Positions 7,298-15,392 are shown, counted from the stretch's first letter. The stretch: DNA of 24,616 bases from an uncultured Acetatifactor sp. (GCF_910585425.1 NZ_CAJUCP010000078.1:1-24616); one strand, 5' to 3'. Program-made: numbers and translations. Notes: generated from the sequence alone by a model not told the origin.

Positions 7298-8062
7298 ATG
7301 ACCAGTTACGAAAAAGCTTTGGATTTATGGCATAGCAAGAATATCACCACTGACGCCGAGCTGGCGGAAGCTTTGAACAGCCACAGCATCGCTTTTGCGT
7401 TCCACTCCGGGAAAATTGAAAACAAAAACATCACTTACCACGATACTAGGGAAATCTTCGAGCATGACGGCGTCACCTCTTACACTGGCGATCTGCGGAC
7501 GCTGTTTGAAATCCGAAACGCCAAAGAAGCATATGAATTGTTCCTGAACGCATTCCGGACAAAGCGCCCTCTGGATGAAGCTTTCCTCAAGGAGCTCCAC
7601 CTTCGTATGACCCATGGCACCTATGACGCAAGACGCTGGCAGTTGGGCGAGCGCCCTGGCGAATATAAACGCCACGATTATGTGACGGGCCAGGCAGAGG
7701 TAGGCGCCGCCCCGGAGGATGTAGCCGAGGAAATGCGGGAGCTACTTGAAGAATTACAGGATGTGTCCCCCGAAAATGTCCTGACCGCCGCTGCCTATTT
7801 CCATGCAAAACTTGAGAACATCCATGCTTTCGCCGACGGCAATGGCAGAACCGGGCGGCTGGCGATGAATTATCTGCTGGTCCTCCATGGGCATCCTCCC
7901 ATCATCATCCACGAGGAGGACAGGAAGGAATATTACGCCGCCCTAGAGGCCTGGGATGTCCAGCAGGATCTGGCACCACTGCGTATTTTTCTGAAAAGCC
8001 AGACTGAGAAAACCTGGGAGAGGCAGATTTTAAGATTGGAACAAAAAAACGAAAAGCAGTGA
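7298..8062 (+). CDS. Fic family protein, class II (self-inhibited)
   Basis: The 254-residue Fic-domain protein probably transfers AMP (or another NMP group) to hydroxyl groups of a target protein. The active-site loop is HAFADGNGRTGR at residues 176-187, with catalytic His176, the acidic Asp180 for metal, and the GNGRxxR phosphate-binding part. An N-terminal SGKIEN at 37-42 matches the [S/T]xxxE[G/N] inhibitory helix, which marks class II, where inhibition is in the same chain. ATG 7298 is chosen because AGGAGG lies 6 bases upstream. The frame is open further upstream but runs into repeat DNA. No separate antitoxin gene is adjacent, which fits class II. The target is unknown. Its promoter lies inside a transposon-made duplication. 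Confidence 0.9.
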   Translation: MTSYEKALDLWHSKNITTDAELAEALNSHSIAFAFHSGKIENKNITYHDTREIFEHDGVTSYTGDLRTLFEIRNAKEAYELFLNAFRTKRPLDEAFLKELHLRMTHGTYDARRWQLGERPGEYKRHDYVTGQAEVGAAPEDVAEEMRELLEELQDVSPENVLTAAAYFHAKLENIHAFADGNGRTGRLAMNYLLVLHGHPPIIIHEEDRKEYYAALEAWDVQQDLAPLRIFLKSQTEKTWERQILRLEQKNEKQ

Positions 8063-8122
8063 ACATGCGAAAAATATGGATATTGTGGCCATAATAAGTC
8101 AGAGGATTTATTAAGCTTTCAA

Positions 8123-8138
8123 ATGTAAGCACTTACAT
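8123..8138. promoter_or_regulatory. LacI-type operator palindrome
   Basis: ATGTAAG-CA-CTTACAT has perfect 7-bp arms around a 2-base centre, in the style of LacI-family operators (and close to CcpA cre sites apart from the centre). It lies about 60 bases upstream of the promoter of the LacI-type gene. A half site, ACTTACAT, recurs at 8251-8258 in the leader. Autoregulation with looping between the sites is plausible. Confidence 0.55.
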
Positions 8139-8200
8139 CTCCATCCTATTTCCAAAAGGTTTCCCAGTCAGGAATCAGATGGAATTGTTAAAAAAACATC

Positions 8201-8228
8201 TTGCAAAAAGCCCCGCTTTTGCTATAAT
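8201..8228 (+). promoter_or_regulatory. Promoter of the LacI-family gene
   Basis: TTGCAA (8201-8206), a 16-base spacer and an extended -10, TGCTATAAT (8220-8228). Transcription would give a leader of about 95 bases. A short AAAAGC-CCC-GCTTTT stem lies inside the spacer and may affect initiation or end read-through from fic. Confidence 0.5.
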
Positions 8229-8330
8229 TCAAGTAGGACTTTTTGAAACTACTTACATTGCGTCCGGCATGGAAGCGCAGAGAGCCCGGAGCCTGATTCC
8301 AGGCGACCGCCGTGCCGATGAGGAAGACCA

Positions 8331-9338
8331 ATGACGATTTACGACATCTCCAAGAAAGCCGGCGTCTCCATCGCCACAGTCTCCCGCGTGCTCAACGGCA
8401 GCAGCAGCGTCAGCGAGAAGACCCGGGCGAAAGTGCTGGACATCATCGAGCAGTGCGGCTATACGCCCAACGCCTTCGCCAGAGGCCTGGGGCTGAACAC
8501 CATGAAGACCATCGGCATCATGTGCGCGGACAGTTCCGACCTGTACCTGGCCAAGGCGGTCTACCATATTGAGCGGAAGCTGCGTGCCAACGGCTACGAC
8601 AGCCTTCTGTGCTGCACCGGCTACGGACTGGAGTCCAAGGCCGCCTCCATGAACCTGCTGCTCACGAAGAAAGTGGACGGTGTCATCCTGGCGGGCTCCA
8701 ATTTCGTCTACGAAAAAGAGCAGGAGAATCAGTACATCGCCGATGCCGCCGCCCAGATTCCGGTGATGGTGCTGAACGCGGATCTGGCCATCCCCAATGT
8801 CTACAGTGTCGTCTCCGACGCCTTTACGTCCATGTACAACGCGACTCTGCAGATGATCCAGAGCGGCGTCAGCGACATCCTGTACTTTTACAATGTCCGC
8901 TCTTACAGCGGAAAGCACAAGCTTTCTGGATTCCGAGCCGCCATGGAGGAGAAGGCCCTTTTGGATTCGGAAGCGCTGATACAGTTCTATCAGGGCCCCC
9001 CGGAAGACATCCATGCCATGGTGCGCCATCTGGAAACGGTCCATGACAGGGGGACGGCTTTCCATGGGGTCATTGCGGCGGACGATACCCTGGGCCTGGC
9101 TGCAGTGAAGTATGCCAGGAAAATGGGCTACCGGGTTCCGGAGGATTTCACCATTTTGGGGTATAATAACACCATGCTCACTAGTTGTTGCGAGCCGGAA
9201 CTGACCAGCATCGACAACAAGTTGGAGACCCTCTGCCAGCACCTGATTTCCACCCTGCTGGGCGTGCTGGAGGGGAACGAGATGCCCAAGAAGACCGTTT
9301 TTTCCGGCGAAATCGTCAAGCGGGGCACTACGCGCTGA
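8331..9338 (+). CDS. LacI-family transcriptional regulator, probably of hexuronate use
   Basis: The 335-residue regulator starts with a typical LacI helix-turn-helix (MTIYDISKKAGVSIATVSRV) and hinge. A periplasmic-binding-protein-like sensor domain follows (about 60-330; GVIAADDTLGLAAVKYARK and the ILGYNNT segment). The length is normal. GAGGAAG lies about 7 bases upstream of ATG 8331. The gene is followed after 77 bases by uxaC in the same direction, so it probably responds to a uronate or a breakdown intermediate and controls uxaC and itself through the palindrome at 8123-8138. Ligand and regulon are inferred from context only. The family has many other sugar-responsive members. Confidence 0.88.
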   Translation: MTIYDISKKAGVSIATVSRVLNGSSSVSEKTRAKVLDIIEQCGYTPNAFARGLGLNTMKTIGIMCADSSDLYLAKAVYHIERKLRANGYDSLLCCTGYGLESKAASMNLLLTKKVDGVILAGSNFVYEKEQENQYIADAAAQIPVMVLNADLAIPNVYSVVSDAFTSMYNATLQMIQSGVSDILYFYNVRSYSGKHKLSGFRAAMEEKALLDSEALIQFYQGPPEDIHAMVRHLETVHDRGTAFHGVIAADDTLGLAAVKYARKMGYRVPEDFTILGYNNTMLTSCCEPELTSIDNKLETLCQHLISTLLGVLEGNEMPKKTVFSGEIVKRGTTR

Positions 9339-9415
9339 CAGAAAGCCTTATACCGGCAAACATCATATGCCAATATAAACCAAATAGCTGCCAAAAAGAA
9401 TGGAGGAGAAAGGAC

Positions 9416-10825
9416 ATGAATGAATTTATGGACAAGGATTTCCTGCTGGAATCCGAGACGGCGAAGAAGCTGTTCCACGATTACGCGGAGAACACACCGA
9501 TACTGGACTACCACTGCCACATCAATCCGAAGGAGATTGCGGAAGACCGCCGCTTCGACAATATCACACAGGTGTGGCTGGGCGGCGACCATTACAAATG
9601 GCGGCTGATGCGTGCCTTCGGCATAGAGGAGAAATATATCACCGGGGACGCTTCCGACTATGAAAAGTTCTGCAAATGGGCGGAGTGCCTGGGCAAATCC
9701 ATCGGCAATCCCCTGTTCCACTGGAGCCATCTGGAGCTGCAGAGATATTTCGACTACAACGGTGTATTGAACAGGAAGACGGCGAACCAGGTCTGGAAGC
9801 TCTGCAACGAGAAGCTCTCCCAGCCCTCCATGAGCGCCCGCAACCTGATCAGGCGCAGCAATGTGACCCTGATCTGCACCACGGACGATCCCGCGGATTC
9901 CCTGGAATGGCATAAGAAAATCGCGGAGGATGATACCTTTGACGTAAAGGTCCTGCCCGCCTGGCGGCCCGACAGGGCCATGAACATCGAGAAGCCCGAT
10001 TATCTGGACTATCTGGGCAAGCTGGCCCAGGCCGCCGGCATGCCGAAGATTACCAGCTTCACCGCCCTGAAGAAGGCGCTGTGCCAGCGGATGGAGTTCT
10101 TTGCCTCCATGGGATGCAATGTGTCCGATCACGGCCTGGAATATGTCATGTACTGTCCCGCCAGCGAGGACGAGATTGAGGCCATTTTCCTAAAGAGGCT
10201 CAACCGGATGATGCCCACCAGGGAAGAGCAGCAGAAGTTCAAGACGGCCTTCATGCTCTTCGCGGGCAGAGAGTACCACAGGCTGGACTGGGCCATGCAG
10301 CTCCACTTCGGCTGCAAGCGGGACAACAATGCAAAAATGTACGAGCTGCTGGGCCCGGATACAGGCTACGACTGCATCAACAACAACACGCCCTCCGCCC
10401 AGATGGCGGATTTCCTGAACGCCCTCTGCAGGACGGATGAGCTCCCCAGGACAATCCTCTACAGCCTGAACCCCAATGACAACCAGTCCATCGGCACCAT
10501 CGCGGGCTGCTTCCAGGATTCCAGCGCTGTGGCAAAGATCCAGCAGGGCAGCGCCTGGTGGTTCAACGACCACAAGACAGGCATGCGGGAGCATCTGATC
10601 TCCCTGGCGAACCAGGGCAACCTCTCCGGCTTTGTGGGGATGCTGACGGACTCCAGGAGCTTCCTGTCCTACACCAGGCATGAGTATTTCCGCAGAATCC
10701 TCTGCAACCTGATCGGCTACTGGGTGGAGGGCGGCGGCTTCCCGGCGGATATGGATACGCTGTCGGAGATTGTGAGGGATATTTCTTATTATAATGCGAA
10801 ACGGTATTTTAAGTTCGATATCTAA
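9416..10825 (+). CDS. uxaC: Uronate isomerase (glucuronate/galacturonate isomerase)
   Basis: UxaC interconverts D-glucuronate and D-fructuronate, and D-galacturonate and D-tagaturonate, the first cytoplasmic step in pectin- and glucuronide-derived uronate breakdown. The 469-residue product has the family's normal length. It carries the amidohydrolase-like HxH metal motif in ILDYHCHINPKE (His33, His35), and the conserved WWFNDHKTGM and MLTDSRSFLSYTRHEYFRR segments. ATG 9416 is chosen because of GGAGG 9 bases upstream. The open frame extends further 5' but only overlaps the regulator gene in another frame. The downstream genes of the pathway (uxaA/B, uxuA/B, kdg genes) are not in this window, so the pathway is encoded elsewhere. 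A strong terminator follows. Confidence 0.96.
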   Translation: MNEFMDKDFLLESETAKKLFHDYAENTPILDYHCHINPKEIAEDRRFDNITQVWLGGDHYKWRLMRAFGIEEKYITGDASDYEKFCKWAECLGKSIGNPLFHWSHLELQRYFDYNGVLNRKTANQVWKLCNEKLSQPSMSARNLIRRSNVTLICTTDDPADSLEWHKKIAEDDTFDVKVLPAWRPDRAMNIEKPDYLDYLGKLAQAAGMPKITSFTALKKALCQRMEFFASMGCNVSDHGLEYVMYCPASEDEIEAIFLKRLNRMMPTREEQQKFKTAFMLFAGREYHRLDWAMQLHFGCKRDNNAKMYELLGPDTGYDCINNNTPSAQMADFLNALCRTDELPRTILYSLNPNDNQSIGTIAGCFQDSSAVAKIQQGSAWWFNDHKTGMREHLISLANQGNLSGFVGMLTDSRSFLSYTRHEYFRRILCNLIGYWVEGGGFPADMDTLSEIVRDISYYNAKRYFKFDI

Positions 10826-10880
10826 AAAGCACCGGCAGCCCCACTGATACAGCAGCCAAACCACCAGTGATTTGATTCCG

Positions 10881-10918
10881 AAAGCCCCTCACAGCCAGAC
10901 CGGCCAGAGGGGCTTTTT
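10881..10918 (+). terminator. Rho-independent terminator after uxaC
   Basis: AAAGCCCCTC (10881-10890) pairs perfectly with GAGGGGCTTT (10907-10916), with a 16-base loop and a T-run to 10918. It lies 56 bases after the uxaC stop and separates it from the convergent methyltransferase operon. Confidence 0.85.
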
Positions 10919-10953
10919 CCAATAGATTTGCCGCCAGGCATGAATCCATAGGT

Positions 10954-12714
10954 TCAATCCTCATCCTTAAAAATCTCCTCCAGAGCCTCCCCCATCCGCT
11001 CCACCAGCCCCACCACCAAGGCGTTACCCATCATGAACCTGCGCTTGTTCAGGGGCATCTCCACCACCTTCCCCTCCGTCAGGCAGTATTTCGTGTGGTC
11101 TGTGGGAAAGCCCTGGATCCGCTCGGTCTCCCCTGCCGTCAGGAGCCGGATCCGGCCGGTTCTTTTGTCCTTTACGATATGGGTGGTCCTGCTGAAGCTC
11201 CCCTCGGAGGTGAGCATGGTCCTGGCGGGCTTGTCGTATTCGTCCACCATGGGAATGGCGCCCTCGGAAAAGACGTAAGCGTGTCCGCTCGCAGCCTCCC
11301 GCAGGAGCTTCTTGGCCCCTTTCAGGTACTGCCAGGTCTTCCGCTGCTCCTTGGAGAGACTCTCCCTGGTCTCGTCGCTGCGGGTGATTTCCGGGGAAGT
11401 GTAATACAGCCTCTCCTCCGGGATGAAATAGTTCTCCTCCACATCCCCCTGCTCCATGATGTCCCCCAGGGTCGTCTGTGGGCCCTGATACGACGGTGTT
11501 GTCTTCGCCGTGTAGACCATGCCGTCCCGCATCACGCCCGCGTTCTCGAAGCCGAACCGGAATGAGGCGGACAGCTCCCCCAGGCTCTCCGGCAGCTCCT
11601 GGGCCTTGATCTGCTCCGCTCCGACAGGGCCCACCGGAAATGTCCCGGCAAAGAAGCCTGCCGCGGAAATCAAAGCCGCCGCGCCGGCCTTCCGCGCCTC
11701 TCCGTCTGCCACGTTGGCCTTCCGCACCTCCCCATCTGCCGCACCGGCCTTCCGCACCTCCCCATCTGCTGCATCGACCTTCCGCACCTCCTCGGCCACC
11801 ACATCGACCTTCCGCGCCTCTCTGTCTGCCACGTTGGCCTTCTGCGCCTCCCCATCTGCCACATCGGCCTTCCGCGCCTCCTCGGCCGCCACACCGGCCT
11901 TCCGCGCCTCCTCGGCCGCCCTCCGTCCATACCCTGCGGCCCTCTCCTGTCTGGCGCAGTATGCCGTATCCTCTCTACAGGCGAAAATGAATATGCGCCT
12001 GCGCCTCTGGGGAAGCCCGTAATCCGCCGCATTGATGACCCGCCATTCCACCGCGTATCCCGCGTCCCGGAAGCAGGCCAGCATGATGCCGAAGTCCCTG
12101 CCCCGCTGGCTTGCGGGGGATTTCAGGAGCCTGTCCACGTTTTCCAGCAGCACGAAGGGAGGCCGCTTCACCTCCAGGACCTTGCGGATCGACCACCAGA
12201 GGATGCCCTTCTTCCCCTCCAGCCCCCTGGAGGTGGCCAGGGAAGATGCCACGGAATAGTCCTGGCAGGGAAAGCCGCCCACCAGCAGGTTGAAGTCCGG
12301 TATCAGGCTCTTGTCCACCTCCTCGATGTCCACATTGGTGGTATCCTGCCCGGCCTTGTCCAGACATGTGCCGAAATGGTACACATAGCAGTCATGGGCG
12401 TACTGGGTGTTCTTCTCCGCAGGCTCCCACTGGTTGAACCACACCGTGTTCCATTTTTCTTCCATGGAATGCTCTTCTTCCATGGAATGCTCTTCTTCCA
12501 TAGGATGCCCTACTTCCACAGAATGCTCTCCTTCCGTAGGATGCCCTCCTTCCACGGAATGCTCTCCTTCCGTAGAATGCTCTCTTCCCACGGAATGCCC
12601 TCCTCCCATGGAACGCGCTCCCCCAATTCTCATATCCTCCGGCCCATGTATGGCATTCAGGCCGCACCGGAAGCCGCCCACCCCCGCAAACAGTTCACAG
12701 ACAGTCCTCTCCAT
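10954..12714 (-). CDS. DNA (cytosine-5-)-methyltransferase with two internal repeat arrays
   Basis: This C5-cytosine DNA methyltransferase has all main motifs in order: I CELFAGVGGF, IV GGFPCQDYS with the catalytic Cys, VI ENVDRL, VIII GLPQRRRRIFIF, then the target-recognition region, IX ERIQGFP and X FMMGNALV. ATG 12714 (MERTVCELF) is preferred because AAAGGAAA precedes it. ATG 12735 adds seven residues. Two arrays are inserted: nine 6-residue units rich in H, S and E between motif I and the WFNQWEPAEK segment, and about eight 10-residue EARKADVADG-like units between motif VIII and the recognition region. Both are in frame, so the enzyme may still work with long flexible loops. It follows vsr by 48 bases and probably shares its transcript. 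No restriction enzyme gene is visible here. The recognition sequence is unknown. Confidence 0.93.
   Translation of the reverse strand: MERTVCELFAGVGGFRCGLNAIHGPEDMRIGGARSMGGGHSVGREHSTEGEHSVEGGHPTEGEHSVEVGHPMEEEHSMEEEHSMEEKWNTVWFNQWEPAEKNTQYAHDCYVYHFGTCLDKAGQDTTNVDIEEVDKSLIPDFNLLVGGFPCQDYSVASSLATSRGLEGKKGILWWSIRKVLEVKRPPFVLLENVDRLLKSPASQRGRDFGIMLACFRDAGYAVEWRVINAADYGLPQRRRRIFIFACREDTAYCARQERAAGYGRRAAEEARKAGVAAEEARKADVADGEAQKANVADREARKVDVVAEEVRKVDAADGEVRKAGAADGEVRKANVADGEARKAGAAALISAAGFFAGTFPVGPVGAEQIKAQELPESLGELSASFRFGFENAGVMRDGMVYTAKTTPSYQGPQTTLGDIMEQGDVEENYFIPEERLYYTSPEITRSDETRESLSKEQRKTWQYLKGAKKLLREAASGHAYVFSEGAIPMVDEYDKPARTMLTSEGSFSRTTHIVKDKRTGRIRLLTAGETERIQGFPTDHTKYCLTEGKVVEMPLNKRRFMMGNALVVGLVERMGEALEEIFKDED
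11688..11927 (-). repeat. 30-bp minisatellite inside the methyltransferase gene
   Basis: Eight consecutive 30-base units (the last one half-conserved) each begin CCTTCCGC.CCTC on the plus strand. Exact multiples of three keep the frame and encode 10-residue Glu/Ala/Arg/Lys units. Units differ by a few substitutions, so the array has some age or mosaic copying. It is a likely site of copy-number variation. Confidence 0.9.
12459..12620 (-). repeat. 18-bp minisatellite inside the methyltransferase gene
   Basis: Nine consecutive 18-base units of the type CTTCCATGGAATGCTCTT (the first two identical) encode 6-residue units with consensus EHSxEx or GHPxEx. The array lies just after the cofactor-binding motif I in the protein. 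It is in frame. Confidence 0.9.
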
Positions 12715-12762
12715 CGGAGCATTTCCTTTCTTCATCGTATTCGTTCCGTCTTCCGGCTGCAG

Positions 12763-13215
12763 TCATTCCGCCCCGTCCGCCTGGCTCAGCTGAATGTCCA
12801 GGATGACCTCCTCGATGGCCCGGACGCATGCATCGGTCTTCTTCAGGATATCCTTCCCCCAGAAATGCATCACGGTCCATCCCAGGAACAGCAGGCGCTT
12901 GTCGATCTCGCTGTCCCGCTCCATGTTGTTCTGAATCTTATTGACCCAGTATTCCCCATTGTTCCCCTTCTCCACCCTGGGCTTGAGCACTTCCCAGTCC
13001 TTTCCGTGAAAGAACTCGCTGTCGCAGAAAATGGCAAGCTTGTACTTCGTCAGGCAGATATCGGGACTGCCGGGCAGCGCCTTATAGTTCTTCCGGTAGC
13101 GGTATCCCTTCTCCCAAAGGGCTTTGCACAGCGCCACCTCAATGGAGGTATTCTTGCCCCGGATATGGCTCATGGTCCTGCTTCTGGTCTCAGTGACATT
13201 CTCGAACGTACGCAT
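12763..13215 (-). CDS. vsr: Very short patch repair (Vsr-like) endonuclease
   Basis: Vsr nicks DNA 5' of the thymine in T:G mismatches that arise when 5-methylcytosine deaminates, so it protects sites methylated by a cognate C5 methyltransferase. The 150-residue product has the family N-terminus TRSRTMSHIRGKNTSIEVAL, the catalytic Asp in LPGSPDICL (Asp52) and the His in FCDSEFFHGKDW (His70). A WVNKIQNNMERDSEIDKRL segment follows. The zinc-binding pattern of the E. coli enzyme is not conserved, as in many Gram-positive relatives (recollection). GAGG lies 7 bases before ATG 13215, inside the preceding gene, whose stop is one base upstream. This placement, with dcm following, indicates one operon and a shared function with the methyltransferase. 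Confidence 0.9.
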   Translation of the reverse strand: MRTFENVTETRSRTMSHIRGKNTSIEVALCKALWEKGYRYRKNYKALPGSPDICLTKYKLAIFCDSEFFHGKDWEVLKPRVEKGNNGEYWVNKIQNNMERDSEIDKRLLFLGWTVMHFWGKDILKKTDACVRAIEEVILDIQLSQADGAE

Positions 13216-13216
13216 T

Positions 13217-14059
13217 TCAAACCTCTTCCGAAACCCTGCGGGCAGCGCTTCTCTGCCGCATCACCTCGTACATCAGAATGGAAGCCGCACAACTGACATT
13301 GAAGGAGGATGCATAGGAATCCTCCGCCATGGGAATGGTGCATAACAGGTCGCAGCTGTCCTTAAAGTTCTGGTTCAGCCCCATGGTCTCATTCCCGACC
13401 ATCAGCATCACGGGCCCCTCCAGATTCACGCTCTGCACCGGATTCTCCTTGTGGGCCGTGGTCCCGATCAGCCGGAAGTCAGGGAACTCCCTCTTCACAT
13501 CCGCCACGAAGCCCCACAGCGCATTGTTGTCCGCAACCCTGACCACAGGCAGCTTAAAGAAAGACCCCATAGCAGACACCACCACATCCGGGTCGTAGAG
13601 ATCCACCCCATGCCCTGTCATGATCAAAAGGTCCGCCCCCAGGGCGTCGCAGGAGCGTATCATGGTCCCCAGGTTCCCCCGGTTGGAGGGCCTGTCGAAG
13701 AGGACGATGAAAGGATTGTCCGACAGCAGGCTCCTCTGCAGCTTATCCTCCCGCATCTCTATGACGGCCATGAGCTCGGAAGTATCCGTCTTGCCGCTGA
13801 GCTCCTGCAGCAGCTCCTCCGTCAGCCGGTAGTTCATCTCCGTCCGCACTGTCCGCAGCAGCTTGTCCGCCCAGTCCGACAGCCTTCCGCCGCCAAACAC
13901 AAAGGACCTCACATGCCATCCCCGGGCCACGGCCTCGTTGATGCTGCGGACGCCCTCCACGAAGAACTCGCCGGCCCTGTAGCGTTTGTTGCGGTTGGTC
14001 TTCAAGACCTGGAAATGCTGGTATACATTATTGCGTGTGAAAATATCCGTCGTAGCCAT
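13217..14059 (-). CDS. SpoU/TrmH-family RNA 2'-O-methyltransferase
   Basis: The 280-residue enzyme moves a methyl group from S-adenosylmethionine to a ribose 2'-OH in tRNA or rRNA. The N-terminal substrate-binding domain (about 10-100) is followed by the knotted SPOUT domain. Motif 2 reads NRGNLGTMIRSCDALGADL, and motif 3 comprises VMLMVGNETMGLNQ and AEDSYASSFNVSCAASILMY. The last of these has SFNVS where many members have SLNVS. ATG 14059 is preferred to 14089 because GGGGACAGGA immediately precedes it. It is separated by one base from vsr, so the three genes vsr, dcm and this one are probably co-transcribed from upstream of 14059, although RNA methylation has no obvious link to Vsr. Whether the substrate is 23S rRNA or tRNA cannot be told. 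Confidence 0.88.
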   Translation of the reverse strand: MATTDIFTRNNVYQHFQVLKTNRNKRYRAGEFFVEGVRSINEAVARGWHVRSFVFGGGRLSDWADKLLRTVRTEMNYRLTEELLQELSGKTDTSELMAVIEMREDKLQRSLLSDNPFIVLFDRPSNRGNLGTMIRSCDALGADLLIMTGHGVDLYDPDVVVSAMGSFFKLPVVRVADNNALWGFVADVKREFPDFRLIGTTAHKENPVQSVNLEGPVMLMVGNETMGLNQNFKDSCDLLCTIPMAEDSYASSFNVSCAASILMYEVMRQRSAARRVSEEV

Positions 14060-14174
14060 TCCTGTCCCCTTCCCCGCCTCCGGGCCCATACGCCCGCATC
14101 TCTCCCGTTGCCGCGCCCCTTTCCCATAGGGCTTTGAGAGAGCGCATGCCGCGCATGTCCTACAGTATTGTCAT

Positions 14175-14233
14175 AAAAAGAGGCTGTCACATTCCGGAAA
14201 GCAATTGAATCCCCCTTCCTGCAACAGCCCTCT
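14175..14233 (-). terminator. Terminator of the ptb-buk operon
   Basis: On the minus strand AGAGGGCTGT (14233-14224) pairs with ACAGCCTCT (14187-14179) with one bulged G and a 36-base loop, then runs into TTTTT. It lies 58 bases after the buk stop. The rest of the 14060-14290 gap holds no supported gene. Confidence 0.65.
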
Positions 14234-14290
14234 AAAGTCAACTGAATCAGCCCAAACCGCCGCGGCCTTGTTTTGCTACAGGCCTGGCAA

Positions 14291-15358
14291 TCAATAAGCC
14301 TTGGCCTCTTCCTCGCCGTTCAGCACCCGCAGAGCGCCCTGTGCCAGCGCCAGCAGCTCGTCCTCGCCGGGATATACGGTGAAGGGCGCGATCCACTCCG
14401 CCCGTTCCTTCAGGGCCGCCACCACGTCAGCGCCGTAGGCGATGCCGCCTGTGACGATGATCTGGTCTACCTTGCCGTTCAGCACGCATGCCATGGAACC
14501 GATGTCCTTCGCCACCTGCAGCAGGAAGGCCTGCTTGGCCTCGATGGCCTTCTCATCGCCCCCGTCGGCCTGCTTCGTCACCTCGCGCATGTCATTGGTG
14601 CCCAGGTACGCGTTGAAGCCGCCCTTGCCCACCATCTTGCCGTATACTTCCTTCTCCGTGTATTTGCCGGAAAAGCACATTTTAATCAACGCTCCGTTGG
14701 GAACGCCGCCTGCCCGCTCCGGAGAGAACGCGCCGTCGCCGTCCAGCGCATTGAACACATCGATGACCCTTCCGTTCTCATGGGCGCCCACGGACACGCC
14801 GCCGCCCATATGAACCACGATCAGCCGCAGGGACTCATAGGCTTTCCCGATTTCCTTGGCGTACCGCTTGGCCACGGCCTTCTGGTTCAGCGCGTGGAAG
14901 ATGCTCACTCTGGGGAGCTCGGGCACGCCGGAATACCTGGCGATGGGCATCAGCTCATCCACCACCACGGGATCCACGATGTAGGAGGGCACGCCGATGG
15001 AATCGCCGATTTCCTTTGCCAGGATGCCGCCCAGGTTGGACGCGTGCTGCCCCTGCACCCCTGCCTTTAAGTCCGCCAGCAGCTCCTCGCTGACCGCATA
15101 GGTGCCGCCGGGGATGGGCTTCAACATGCCGCCGCGGCCTACCACCACATTCAGGCTCTTGATGTCGAAGTTCTTGGACTCCAGGAGATCCGTGATGATC
15201 TTCTTGCGGAAATCCTTCTGGTCCACGATATTTGCGAACTGGGCTATCTCCTCGGTGGAATGGCGCAGGGTCTCCTCGAACAATAATGTCTCGTCCTCGA
15301 ACACGCCGATTTTGGTGGAGGTGGAGCCCGGGTTGATGATCAAACTTTTAACAGACAT
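14291..15358 (-). CDS. buk: Butyrate kinase
   Basis: Buk converts butyryl phosphate and ADP to butyrate and ATP, the last step of the Ptb-Buk route. It may also act on branched-chain acyl phosphates. The 355-residue protein belongs to the ASKHA acetokinase superfamily. It begins with the phosphate-loop motif LIINPGSTSTKIGVFEDE and carries VGRGGMLKPIPGGTYAV, VVHMGGGVSVGAHENGRVID and VDQIIVTGGIAYG. This pattern is closer to butyrate than acetate kinase. ATG 15358 has AGGAGG about 10 bases upstream. It follows ptb by 34 bases in one operon and ends before a terminator. Confidence 0.95.
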   Translation of the reverse strand: MSVKSLIINPGSTSTKIGVFEDETLLFEETLRHSTEEIAQFANIVDQKDFRKKIITDLLESKNFDIKSLNVVVGRGGMLKPIPGGTYAVSEELLADLKAGVQGQHASNLGGILAKEIGDSIGVPSYIVDPVVVDELMPIARYSGVPELPRVSIFHALNQKAVAKRYAKEIGKAYESLRLIVVHMGGGVSVGAHENGRVIDVFNALDGDGAFSPERAGGVPNGALIKMCFSGKYTEKEVYGKMVGKGGFNAYLGTNDMREVTKQADGGDEKAIEAKQAFLLQVAKDIGSMACVLNGKVDQIIVTGGIAYGADVVAALKERAEWIAPFTVYPGEDELLALAQGALRVLNGEEEAKAY

Positions 15359-15392
15359 TTCTGTAAATCCTCCTCTTCATGACAAATCTGCA

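Noticed and set aside
7087..7299. 70-codon minus-strand open frame across the small element
   Set aside because: It is made of the duplicated flank and element end and repeats the false N-terminus of the transposase.
8253..9242. Long minus-strand open frame opposite the LacI-family gene
   Set aside because: It is a GC-rich antisense shadow. The plus-strand frame encodes a clear LacI protein.
9128..10132. Long minus-strand open frame opposite uxaC
   Set aside because: The composition is that of an antisense frame, with no recognisable domain. uxaC is unambiguous.
11688..11927. CRISPR-like array
   Set aside because: The units follow each other directly without unique spacers and stay in frame in a coding gene, so this is a minisatellite.
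12459..12620. CRISPR-like or regulatory short repeats
   Set aside because: These are 18-bp contiguous in-frame units with no spacers.
12376..13296. Plus-strand open frame of about 306 codons across dcm and vsr
   Set aside because: The Cys/Ser/Phe-rich repeats are only the reverse strand of the 18-bp array, and the rest covers vsr in antisense.
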